Made by a program: the position numbers and the translations under genes
Notes under the pieces: model-generated
What the model was told of the DNA's origin: nothing
What the model saw: only the letters and a program-made list of their open reading frames with translations
Databases searched by the model: none
DNA from: Micromonospora rubida
Lineage (GTDB): Bacteria; Actinomycetota; Actinomycetes; Mycobacteriales; Micromonosporaceae
Reading direction: 5' to 3'
Assembly: GCF_009908295.1 (NCBI RefSeq)
Contig: NZ_JAAALO010000010.1
Coordinates: 186,001-250,000 of the forward strand
Length of the DNA stretch: 64,000 nt
Shown here: one piece after another, positions 33,210 to 40,765 of the stretch
How the letters are laid out: each line of letters begins with the position of its first letter
Numbering within the stretch: the stretch's first letter is position 1

Positions 33210-34207
33210 CCGGCGTGATCCCCGACGGCGACCACGTGGCCGCCTGGCTCGCCCACGGCGGGCTGGTCCCGGTCGCCCGGGTCCCCGGCGGGGAACTCGC
33301 GGCGGTCGCCGGGGCGGCGGACTTCGCGGTGCTGCCCGTCGGCGCGGTCGAGTGGCACGGCCCGCACCTGCCGCTGGGCACCGACCTGATCCTCGCCGAG
33401 GGCTTCGCCGCCGAGAGCGCGACCCGCTCCGGCGCGCTCCCGGCCGGGGACGACGCGGCCTCGTCCGGCGGCGGGACCCCGGACGAGGCCGCGACCCCGG
33501 CCGGTGGCCGACCGGCGGCGGGCCCGCGCGGGGTGCTCTTCCCCGCCGTCCCGTACGCCGCCTGTCCCGGCCAGACCCGGCCCTGGCCCGGCACCGTGGC
33601 GATCCGGCCCGAGATCGCGGTCGGCTACCTGGCCGACGTGATCGAGGGCATCGTCGCGGCCGGCTTCCCCCGGCTGCTCATCGTCAACGGGCACGACGCC
33701 AACATGTCCACCGTCCGGGCCGCCATGGAGTGGGTCTCCGGGCGGCGCACCGCCAGCCTGCTGCTGGTCAACTGGTTCCAGCTCGTCACCCCCGCCGAGA
33801 CCGCCGAGCTGTACGGCCCGCTGGTCTCGCGCGGGCACGGCGGGGCGTACGAGACCTCCGGGGTGCTCGGGTTCGACCCCGGCGCGGTCCGGCTCGGCGC
33901 GGTCGACGACCTGCCGCCGAAGCCGAAGCTGCCGGTGACCCACCCGTACGTGCTGGTGGAGTCCCGGCCCGACCCGTGGCAGGGCTGGTCCGGGCACATC
34001 TCGCTGGCCGACGAGCCCGCCGGCCGGCGGGTGCGGGAGCTGGCCGGGACACGGCTGCGCGAGATCGTCGCCGCCTGGGTGGCCGCCCCGCCGCCCGCCC
34101 CGCCCACCGCCGACCCGCTGCCGGAGCCGGCCGGTGACCCCGCGCCGAGCACGGCTGCCACCCCGGCGCCGTCGCCGGCCCGCGAACCGACCGAGGGGGG
34201 ATCATGA
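33197..34207 (+). CDS. Creatininase-family amidohydrolase
   Basis: Encodes 336 residues. Metal-binding motifs of the creatininase family are present: 'GAVEWHGPHLPLGTD' (E52, H54, D63), 'LIVNGHDANMSTVR', and 'GHGGAYETS'. Family members hydrolyse cyclic or linear amides (creatinine, formamides, the mycofactocin peptide). A Gly/Ala/Pro insert (about 80-105) and a Pro/Ala-rich tail (about 295-336) are lineage-specific padding. GTG start with GGGAGG 8 bases upstream inside the permease gene. Its stop overlaps the amidohydrolase ATG (ATGA). The likely role is breaking an amide bond in the imported compound. Confidence 0.87.
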   Translation: MDGVTGVIPDGDHVAAWLAHGGLVPVARVPGGELAAVAGAADFAVLPVGAVEWHGPHLPLGTDLILAEGFAAESATRSGALPAGDDAASSGGGTPDEAATPAGGRPAAGPRGVLFPAVPYAACPGQTRPWPGTVAIRPEIAVGYLADVIEGIVAAGFPRLLIVNGHDANMSTVRAAMEWVSGRRTASLLLVNWFQLVTPAETAELYGPLVSRGHGGAYETSGVLGFDPGAVRLGAVDDLPPKPKLPVTHPYVLVESRPDPWQGWSGHISLADEPAGRRVRELAGTRLREIVAAWVAAPPPAPPTADPLPEPAGDPAPSTAATPAPSPAREPTEGGS

Positions 34208-35157
34208 CCGTCGACCGGGGACTCGACATCGTCGACTTCCACCTGCACTTCCGCATCGGCGTGGATTCGACCATCCAGGCGTGTGAGCACGCCGCCGGGA
34301 TGCACCCCGGCGGGGAGCACGAGCGGGCCGTCCGGGCCGCCGGCTCCGCCCCGTACGCCCGGCAGTGGCGGCAGGCGTGGGCCTTCCCCGACCCGGAGCC
34401 CCCGGCCGAGCGCTGGCAGGACGAGGCGGACCGGTGGGCCGAGGAGCTGCGCCGGGTGGACGTCCGCCGGGCCGTCTTCGTCACCGGCGGCGGCAACGAC
34501 ACCGTCGCCGACGTCGTCGACCGGCACCCGAACCTGCTGCTCGGCTTCGCCCACCACGACCCGTACGGTCCCGACGCGGCCGGCGAGCTGGACCGCGCGG
34601 TGACCGAGCGCGGCCTGCGCGGGCTGAAGCTGTTCGCCCCGCTGCTGCGCGGGCCCCTCGACCACGCCGACCTGGACCCGCTCTGGTCCACCGCCCAGCG
34701 GCTCGGCGTGCCGGTGTTGATCCACATCGGGCACTACGGCAGCGCCGGCGGCCTGTCCCACGGCCGGTACGGCGGCCCGGACGAGCTGGCCCGGATGGCC
34801 CGCCGCTTCCCCGAGCTGGCCGTGGTGGTGCCGCACTTCGGCGTCCAGCACGTGCAGGACCTGCTCTTCGCCGCCTGGGGCTGCCCGAACATCCACGTCG
34901 ACACGTCCGGGTCGAACCAGTGGGTGCGCTGGATGCCGTACAAGCTCACGCTGGAGGAGCTGTTCCGGCGCTGCTACGAGACCATCGGCCCGCACCGGAT
35001 CGTGTACGGCAGCGACTCGTCGTGGTTCCCGCGCGGGTACGTCACCCGCTACCTCGACGACCAGCTGCGGATCTGCCGGGAACTGGGCCTGCCCGACGAC
35101 CACCTGGGCGCGATCTTCGCCGGGAACGCCGAGCGCCTGCTCGGCGTGCACGAGTAG
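34204..35157 (+). CDS. Amidohydrolase (PF04909-type metal-dependent hydrolase)
   Basis: The 317-residue TIM-barrel protein has 'IVDFHLHF' (metal ligand HxH), 'LLGFAHHDP', 'GLRGLKLFAPL', 'VLIHIGHYG', 'VVVPHFGVQH' and 'IVYGSDSSWFP' (catalytic Asp), matching the amidohydrolase-2 group, which includes decarboxylases and lactonases as well as hydrolases. The exact reaction is unknown. It overlaps the creatininase gene by four bases. Two hydrolases in tandem after a transporter suggest sequential breakdown of one substrate. Confidence 0.85.
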   Translation: MTVDRGLDIVDFHLHFRIGVDSTIQACEHAAGMHPGGEHERAVRAAGSAPYARQWRQAWAFPDPEPPAERWQDEADRWAEELRRVDVRRAVFVTGGGNDTVADVVDRHPNLLLGFAHHDPYGPDAAGELDRAVTERGLRGLKLFAPLLRGPLDHADLDPLWSTAQRLGVPVLIHIGHYGSAGGLSHGRYGGPDELARMARRFPELAVVVPHFGVQHVQDLLFAAWGCPNIHVDTSGSNQWVRWMPYKLTLEELFRRCYETIGPHRIVYGSDSSWFPRGYVTRYLDDQLRICRELGLPDDHLGAIFAGNAERLLGVHE

Positions 35158-35222
35158 ACCGGCTGACGTCCGGGCGCGGCGAACAGCGCCGCACCCGGCC
35201 TGGAAGGAAGCAGAGACTCCTG

Positions 35223-36680
35223 ATGAGCACACCCGCGCTGACCACCTACCAGCGGCACCACCTGCGGCCGACATACGACCACCACGTCGGGTACCTCTAC
35301 CCGGCGATGGTGCGGGCCAGCCAGGCGCACGTGGTCATGCTGACCGAGCAGGGGCTGATCCCCGCCGCGCGGGGCGCCCGGCTGCTGCGCGGGCTGGCGG
35401 AGCTGCGCGCCGACACCGGCCCCGCGCCCGCCTTCGACGGCAGCTTCGAGGACACGTACTACCTCATGGAGAAGCGGATCGCCGAGGCGTGCGGCATCCC
35501 CACGTCCGAGCTGGACGTGCAGATGGCGCGCAGCCGCAACGACCTCGACGCCGGGGTGTTCCGGATGCTGCTGCGCGACCAGCTCCTCGGGGTGCTCGAC
35601 CGGGTGCTCGCCGCCGGGGCGACCGCCCTGGCCTCCGCCGACCGGTACGCCGACGTGGTCATCACCGGCTACACCCACCGCCGGCCGGCCCAGCCGACCA
35701 CCATCGGCCACGCCCTCGCCGGGTACGCCGAGGCCCTGGCCGGTGAGGCCGTCGCGTACGCCGACCTGATCGACCAGATCAACACCTCGCCGCTGGGCTC
35801 CTGCGCGTTCGCCGGCACCGACCTGGACATCGCCCCCGCCCGGGTGGCCGAGCTGCTCGGCTTCGGCGGCCTGGTCACCAACTCGTACGAGGCGGTGGCC
35901 GGCGCCGACCACCTGGTCCGGGTCGGCACCCTCAACGCGCAGGCCCTGGCCACCGGGGCGCGGCTGGCCCGCACCCTGATGGACTGGCTGACCTGGCGCT
36001 GGGTGACCACCCCGGGCGACTTCACCCAGGGCAGCAGCATCATGCCGCAGAAGCGCAACCCGGTGGTGCTGGAGCACCTGGTGTCGATGGCCGGGGCGAC
36101 CGCCGCCGACGCCGCGAGCGTGCTCAACAACGTCGGCGCGGCCTGGTGGGAGGACTCCAACAACGCCACCACCGACGTGCAGGTGCGGCTGTGGGACAGC
36201 AACGACCGCGCCGACCGGTTCTTCGCCCTGCTCGGCGGCTTCCTCGCCGAGATCGAGCCGCTGGAGCCGCCGTCGCGGGAGGAGATCGTCGCCTCCGGGG
36301 CCACCACCACGGCAGCCGCGGACGCGCTGACCCGGCACGGGGTGCCGTTCCGGGCCGCCCACTCGGTGGTCGGCCGGCTGGTCCGGGGCGGCGCCCCGGA
36401 CACCTGGACCCCCGAGGGCGTCCGGGCGGCGGCCGAGGGCATCACCGACCGGCTCGACGACGACGCGATCGGCGACCTGATCGCCGCCGCCGTCCGCCCC
36501 GAGCTGGTGCTCGACCGGGCCCAGGTCGACGGCCCCGGCGCGTACGCCGTCCGGGCCCAGGTGACCGTGCTGCGCGGCACCTTCGACACCGTCGCCGGCC
36601 GGCTGGCCGCCGTGCGGGACCGGCTGGCCAGGGCCGACGAGGCGCTGGACGCCGTGGCCGCCGAGCGAGCGTCCCGATGA
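35223..36680 (+). CDS. Argininosuccinate lyase-like enzyme (aspartase/fumarase superfamily)
   Basis: The 485-residue protein has the superfamily signature 'GSSIMPQKRNP', plus 'SRNDLDAGVFRM', 'GYTHRRPAQPTTIGHALAGYAEAL' and 'TSPLGSCAFAGTDLDI', the order seen in argininosuccinate lyase. It is probably not the arginine-pathway enzyme: no other arg gene is near and it sits in a transport/hydrolase cluster. Related ASL-like enzymes split aminopolycarboxylates such as EDDS into fumarate and amine. The likely reaction is C-N bond cleavage releasing fumarate or a similar acid. A purine-rich GGAAGGAAG lies 13-15 bases before the ATG. Confidence 0.88.
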   Translation: MSTPALTTYQRHHLRPTYDHHVGYLYPAMVRASQAHVVMLTEQGLIPAARGARLLRGLAELRADTGPAPAFDGSFEDTYYLMEKRIAEACGIPTSELDVQMARSRNDLDAGVFRMLLRDQLLGVLDRVLAAGATALASADRYADVVITGYTHRRPAQPTTIGHALAGYAEALAGEAVAYADLIDQINTSPLGSCAFAGTDLDIAPARVAELLGFGGLVTNSYEAVAGADHLVRVGTLNAQALATGARLARTLMDWLTWRWVTTPGDFTQGSSIMPQKRNPVVLEHLVSMAGATAADAASVLNNVGAAWWEDSNNATTDVQVRLWDSNDRADRFFALLGGFLAEIEPLEPPSREEIVASGATTTAAADALTRHGVPFRAAHSVVGRLVRGGAPDTWTPEGVRAAAEGITDRLDDDAIGDLIAAAVRPELVLDRAQVDGPGAYAVRAQVTVLRGTFDTVAGRLAAVRDRLARADEALDAVAAERASR

Positions 36681-36721
36681 GCGCGGGCGTCGCGGACCCG
36701 ACCGACGGGACCGAACTGTGA
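36677..36721 (+). CDS. 14-codon linking mini-ORF between lyase and kinase genes
   Basis: ATG at 36677 overlaps the lyase stop (ATGA) and its own TGA (36719-36721) overlaps the kinase GTG start (GTGA). The peptide would be MSAGVADPTDGTEL. A function as a product is unlikely; it may let ribosomes pass from one gene to the next (coupled reinitiation), since no ribosome-binding site is visible for the kinase. Confidence 0.35.
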   Translation: MSAGVADPTDGTEL

Positions 36722-37647
36722 GCGTGCGGCTGGCCGGGCGGGTCGCCCAGCCCGCGCCGGTGGCCGGTGACGCGCCCGTGCTGCTCGGCATCGACTTCGG
36801 CGGCACCAAGATGGCCGTCGGGGTGGCCGACGGCGAGGGCCGGCTGCTGGCCTGCGAGCGTGTGCCGACGCACGCCGAACAGGGTGCCCCGCAGGCCCTG
36901 GACCGCGCGCTGGACCTGGCCGCGAAGCTGGTGGGGGAGGTCGGCGGCCCGGTCGCGGCGGCCGGGATCGCCTCGCCCGGGGTGGTCCGGCCCGATGGCA
37001 TCGACCTGGCCCCGAACGTGCCCGGCTGGGACCGGCTCCGGCTGGCCGACGCGGTACGCGACCGGTTCGGCGTGCCGGCGGTGGCGGTCGACAACGACCT
37101 GAACGCCGCCGCCCTCGCCGAGCTGCGCTTCGGCGCGCTCCGCGACGCCGACCCCGGCCTGGTCGTCGGCCTCGGCACCGGGGTCGCGGCGGCGCTCACC
37201 GTGCGCGGGTCGGTGCTGGCCGGTCACCACGGAGCGGCCGGCGAGATCGGGTACGCCGTGGCGGGCGGCCCGTGGCCCGGCACCATGCTGGAGCTGGACT
37301 TCTCCGGCCGGGCGCTGGACCGGCTCGCCGACGAACTCGGGGTGCCGGGGACGGCCGCCGGGCTGGCCGCCGCCGCTGAGCGGCCCGGCCCGGCCCGGGA
37401 CGCGCTGACGGCGCGGGTCGACGAGTTGGCCCGCCACCTGGTCACCTGCTGCCTGCTGCTCGACCCGCAGCGGGTGGTGCTGGTGGGCGGGGTGGCCGGC
37501 AGCGAGCTGATCCGTGGCCTGCTGGTCGAGCGGCTGGCCGCCGTGCTGCCGTACCGGCCCGACGTGGTGCTGTCCGGGTTCGCCGACGACGCCGCGCTGC
37601 TCGGCGCGGTCGTCCTGGCCCGCGAGGCGGTCCCGGCCCCCCGCTGA
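36718..37647 (+). CDS. ROK-family sugar kinase
   Basis: The 309-residue protein has the ROK kinase nucleotide site 'LLGIDFGGTKMAVGVAD', 'AGIASPGVVRPDGIDLAPNVPGW', 'AVDNDLNAAALAELRFGA', 'GLGTGVAAALTVRGSVLAGHHGAAGEIGY' and a C-terminal 'VVLVGGVAGS'. No N-terminal HTH is present, so it is an enzyme rather than a repressor. The zinc-binding cysteine motif of most bacterial glucokinases is missing after 'GEIGY', as in the cluster's ROK repressor. It probably phosphorylates a sugar or sugar-like product of the pathway. The last gene of the cluster, followed by a terminator. Confidence 0.88.
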   Translation: MSVRLAGRVAQPAPVAGDAPVLLGIDFGGTKMAVGVADGEGRLLACERVPTHAEQGAPQALDRALDLAAKLVGEVGGPVAAAGIASPGVVRPDGIDLAPNVPGWDRLRLADAVRDRFGVPAVAVDNDLNAAALAELRFGALRDADPGLVVGLGTGVAAALTVRGSVLAGHHGAAGEIGYAVAGGPWPGTMLELDFSGRALDRLADELGVPGTAAGLAAAAERPGPARDALTARVDELARHLVTCCLLLDPQRVVLVGGVAGSELIRGLLVERLAAVLPYRPDVVLSGFADDAALLGAVVLAREAVPAPR

Positions 37648-37660
37648 CCCGTTCACGGGT

Positions 37661-37708
37661 TTCCGGGTGCGGTTGTTGTTGCCACGGCCGCGACAACTGC
37701 ACCCGGAA
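37661..37708. terminator. Bidirectional terminator at the end of the transport cluster
   Basis: A 16-bp stem with one mismatch (TTCCGGGTGCGGTTGT against ACAACTGCACCCGGAA) and a 16-base loop lies between the kinase gene and the convergent lipoprotein gene. Confidence 0.75.
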
Positions 37709-37719
37709 CCGCCGGTCGT

Positions 37720-38367
37720 TCAGCCGGTCGGCCGCAGGGTGCTCGTGGCGAGCTGGTACGCCGGGAACATCGCCTCGAACTCGTCGGTGTCCATCCCGCC
37801 GAGGGTCAGCAGCACGGCCCCGCCCGAGGAGGTGCTCGCGACCAGCGCCCGCTGCCGGTTCGGGCCCCCGCTCAGCCCGTCCTGCTGGAGGTAGGTGGCC
37901 TCCACCAGGTCCAGCGGGCCGCGCCGCACCCGCCGGTACTCGATCTCGCTGATCCGGCCGTACTCGGCCAGGAACTCCTCCAGCGAGGCCCGCGCGCCGA
38001 GGGGCGCCGCGTCGACCGCCCAGACCCGCAGGAACCCCACGTTGTCGGCCGGCTTCGCGTCGACCTCGCAGCGCAGCCGCGACCCGCCCAGCGTCACCCC
38101 GGACGCGTCGTCCACCGGCTCGGCGACCCACCGGGCCGGCAGCGAGAACGTGATCGGCAGCTCGCAGGGGGTGCCCTTCGCCCCGACGGTGACGCCCGCC
38201 TCGGCCGGGGCCACGTCGTCGTACCAGGGCGGGCCGGACACGAAGGGCGACGGTGCGGGGCCGACCCCGGCCCGGGCCGCCGACGGCCGGGTCCCGTCCT
38301 CGGCGCAGCCCGCCGCCGTCGCGATGGTGAGCACAGCCAGTACGGCCGCCCCGATACGTCGAAACAC
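37720..38367 (-). CDS. Lipoprotein, function unknown
   Basis: The 215-residue protein has a lipoprotein signal ending 'ATAAGC' (Cys21), a disordered Gly/Pro linker, and a compact domain beginning at about residue 55 ('GVTVGAKGTPCELPITFSLPARWVAEPV') with a probable disulfide between C68 and the later 'RLRCEVDA' cysteine. It resembles the LpqN/LpqT-like fold of actinobacterial lipoproteins in having a 'F.LP..W' entry strand, but that is a weak link. GTG start with a GGGGGA upstream. Attached to the outer face of the membrane. Confidence 0.72.
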   Translation of the reverse strand: MFRRIGAAVLAVLTIATAAGCAEDGTRPSAARAGVGPAPSPFVSGPPWYDDVAPAEAGVTVGAKGTPCELPITFSLPARWVAEPVDDASGVTLGGSRLRCEVDAKPADNVGFLRVWAVDAAPLGARASLEEFLAEYGRISEIEYRRVRRGPLDLVEATYLQQDGLSGGPNRQRALVASTSSGGAVLLTLGGMDTDEFEAMFPAYQLATSTLRPTG

Positions 38368-38489
38368 CGTTTTACGTCCCCCGTGGTCGTCCGCGCCGCC
38401 CGGTCCACCCCGGACAGCCGATGGATGTTAGCGGGTCGGGCGGCACGCTCAGCCGCCCGTCGGGGGTCGTGTCGGGTCGGCCGTCGGCG

Positions 38490-39206
38490 TCAGTCGGCCG
38501 TCGGGCGGTGGGCGCGCAGCATCAGCGACACCCCGGGCAGGGAACGCACCGGCAGGTACCGCTCGGCGGTGACGATGGTCCGCAGGCCCAGGTTGACCAC
38601 CGGGTTCAGGTCGTCCAGGTCGCTGCCGGTGGACTTCCGCCGCCGCCAGGCCGCCACCGGGCGGAGCAGCACGTTCCAGCTCCACAGCTCGTCGACCACC
38701 AGGCCGGCCTTCTCCACCACGGCACGCAGCGACGCCCGGTCGTACCGCCGGACGTGGCCGACCGCCACGTCGTGCGCCGACCAGAGCGCCATGTCGGCCG
38801 GTACGGCGATCAGGGCGACGCCGCCGGGGCGCAGGGTGCGGCGGATCTCGGCGGTGGCGAGGTGGTCCTCGTCGAAGTGTTCGAGGATGTCGAACGCGGT
38901 CACCAGGCCCAGGCTCGCCGAGGGCAGCGGCAGGTGCCGGGCGTCGGCCCGGATCACGTCGAGCCCGCGCTCGCGGGCCACCCCGGCGCCCTCCACGCTG
39001 TATTCCAGGGCCACCGGCCGCCAGCCGTGCGCCCGCAGCACCCGGGTGTTGCCGCCGCCGGCCGCGCCGACGTCCAGCGCCCGCCCGGGGGAGTGGCCTG
39101 CGGCGGCGAGCCGGCGCAGCGCCCGGGCCAGCAGGGCCCGCCGCTCCCGGTACCACCAGTGGGTGTCCTCCAGGGCGGCGAGCTTGCGGATCTCGGTCGC
39201 TTCCAC
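38490..39206 (-). CDS. SAM-dependent methyltransferase (Methyltransf_11/23-like)
   Basis: The 238-residue protein opens 'LAALEDTHWWYRERRALLARAL', a feature of methyltransferases linked to polysaccharide and lipid biosynthesis, then SAM motif 'ALDVGAAGGGNTRVLRAHGW', 'VALEYSVEGAGVA', 'TAFDILEHFDED' and 'LRPGGVALIAVPAD'. The C-terminal third 'VRRYDRASLRAVVEKAGLVVDELWSWN' also fits. GTG start with GAGGAG six bases upstream. The substrate is unknown. Confidence 0.85.
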   Translation of the reverse strand: MEATEIRKLAALEDTHWWYRERRALLARALRRLAAAGHSPGRALDVGAAGGGNTRVLRAHGWRPVALEYSVEGAGVARERGLDVIRADARHLPLPSASLGLVTAFDILEHFDEDHLATAEIRRTLRPGGVALIAVPADMALWSAHDVAVGHVRRYDRASLRAVVEKAGLVVDELWSWNVLLRPVAAWRRRKSTGSDLDDLNPVVNLGLRTIVTAERYLPVRSLPGVSLMLRAHRPTAD

Positions 39207-39427
39207 GGCGTGCTCCTCGCAGGGTCTCGGCGGATCCCACCCTAGCGGCCCGCCCCCTCCGCTCCGCCCGCCCCGCCCGGGTGTGCGGAAGCACCCGGGG
39301 TCGGGCGGCGGACCAGGGCCGCCTGTCGGGTCTCCTCGGACCTGGCTGTTGGCGGGCGTGACCAGGCGTTCCAGGTGTGCCACAGCCGTACGCGGGTACC
39401 CGACGGGCCATCCCGAGGGAGGCGGCA

Positions 39428-39868
39428 GTGACGAACGAGGCCCCGGACTACTTCCAGCCGGAACACGGCATGGTGCTCACCCACCTGTTGATCGTGCGGG
39501 ACGTGGAACGTTCACGTGAGTTCTACCGGACGGTGCTCGGCGCGACGGTGGTACGGGAACGCCAGCCCGCCATCCTCCGGCTGCACAACAGCTACCTCGT
39601 CATCAACGACGAGGGTGGCCCGACCGACGACAAGCCGACCGTCGTCGCTCAGGCGCCGACGGACCCGAACCTGCTCCACAGCGCGCTCAACGTCCGGGTG
39701 ACCGACGTGCACGCGGTCTACGAGCTGTGGCGCTCGCGGGGCGGACAGTTCCTCACCGAGCCGAAGGACCACGGGGTGGAAATCCGGTGCTACCTGCGCG
39801 ATCCCGACAACTATCTCATTGAGCTCGGCCAGGGCACCGGAATCCTCGCCGAGAAAGCTCCCGGCTAG
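39428..39868 (+). CDS. VOC-family (glyoxalase/bleomycin-resistance-like) protein
   Basis: Encodes 146 residues with paired beta-alpha-beta-beta-beta units: 'LTHLLIVRDVERSREFYRTVLGATVVRE' and 'NVRVTDVHAVYELWRSRGGQFLTEPKDHGVEIRCYLRDPDNYLIELGQG'. The metal ligands expected in enzymatic VOC proteins (His in strand 1, Glu in the last strand) are present as H19-type and 'LIELGQ'. It could be a glyoxalase-like lyase or dioxygenase-type protein; no substrate is indicated. GAGGGAGG lies 5 bases before the GTG start. Confidence 0.85.
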   Translation: MTNEAPDYFQPEHGMVLTHLLIVRDVERSREFYRTVLGATVVRERQPAILRLHNSYLVINDEGGPTDDKPTVVAQAPTDPNLLHSALNVRVTDVHAVYELWRSRGGQFLTEPKDHGVEIRCYLRDPDNYLIELGQGTGILAEKAPG

Positions 39869-40765
39869 GTCCGGTGCGGATTCGGGACCGGTCTTCGTCG
39901 TGGGTCGCGTCGCGGCAGGGCGATTGCGAAGTCGGCGGGAGCGCTTCGATCGGGAGGTCTGGGGGTCCCGGCGTGGGCGCCGCTCCACGGCAGCGACCGC
40001 CTCGCCCTCAGCTCCACCCCTGCCACGGTCCCCGGGCCAACCGGGGACCGCACCCGCGCCTACGCAATGCCCCTGGGGCGCCCCAGGGCCCCGGCAAAGT
40101 CGTGGGTCTCCGGCTGGCAGGTCTCAGGGGGATGCGCGTGCTGCCGACACCATCGACCCCTGCCGGGTCGGCCCCCGCCGGGTCGACCTTCGCCGGGGCG
40201 GCCGTCCGCCGGGTTGGCCTACCCTCCGTTGGTCCCTATGGAGCTGCCCCGTTTGTGCTACCGGTGGAGTGGGAGCGTAGGCGGGGCAGCTCCATAGGGA
40301 CCGGAGGACAGGTCCCCGACCGGGCGCGGGGCGCATTCGTCAGGCCGGCGCCCGACTGCCCGGGGTGCGGGGCGGCGTGGGGTGGCCGGCCTTCCCGGAG
40401 CATTCGCGGGAGAGGCCCCCCCGCGACATTGCCGGAGCCCGGGGGCACCCCCTGCGGAGATGATCTACGTCAGCTACAGCCACTTCACGAAAAGGTCGAG
40501 CCGCTCCGCCGCTGTCCTGGCCTGTTGCTGCAGTAAGCCCGGCCGACTCCTCAGCGACCGCCGCCTTCGCTTCCGCGCTGGACACTCCTCGTCATGGAGT
40601 CATGAGCGGGTGATCCGGGTGGCGGATCTTGGAGTTGACGGTCAATCCCGCTTCGGGTTGAGCGCTGCGGTTTCGCCATTTTCTCCAACCATGAAAACCA
40701 TTGATTCAGTACGGGTGGATGCTCGGTCGCCAAGGTCGGGGCGAGGGCTGACTACTGTCTGGGGA
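39869..40765. other. 0.9-kb gene-poor stretch of less regular composition
   Basis: No convincing gene is visible. It contains a long hairpin (40231-40302) and, leftward at about 40483-40585, a short frame 'MSSAEAKAAVAEESAGL' whose likely continuation 'LQQQARTAAERLDLFVKWL' followed by a stop is in another frame, possibly a frameshifted gene remnant. GC content and third-position bias drop compared with neighbours. The right end holds TACTGT (40753-40758), a possible -10 for the APH-like gene. Confidence 0.5.
40231..40302. repeat. Large hairpin with 21-bp perfect stem
   Basis: Positions 40231-40251 (starting GGTCCCTATGGAGC) and 40282-40302 are perfect complements across 21 bp, with a 30-base loop. 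The palindrome has no gene on either side within 350 bp and may be a MITE-like or REP-like element, or a structured RNA. Confidence 0.85.

Noticed and set aside
40067..40585. Several short frames in the gene-poor stretch
   Set aside because: None has a ribosome-binding site with normal spacing and a coherent codon bias; two merely translate the arms of the 21-bp inverted repeat. A possible frameshifted remnant is noted only as a finding.
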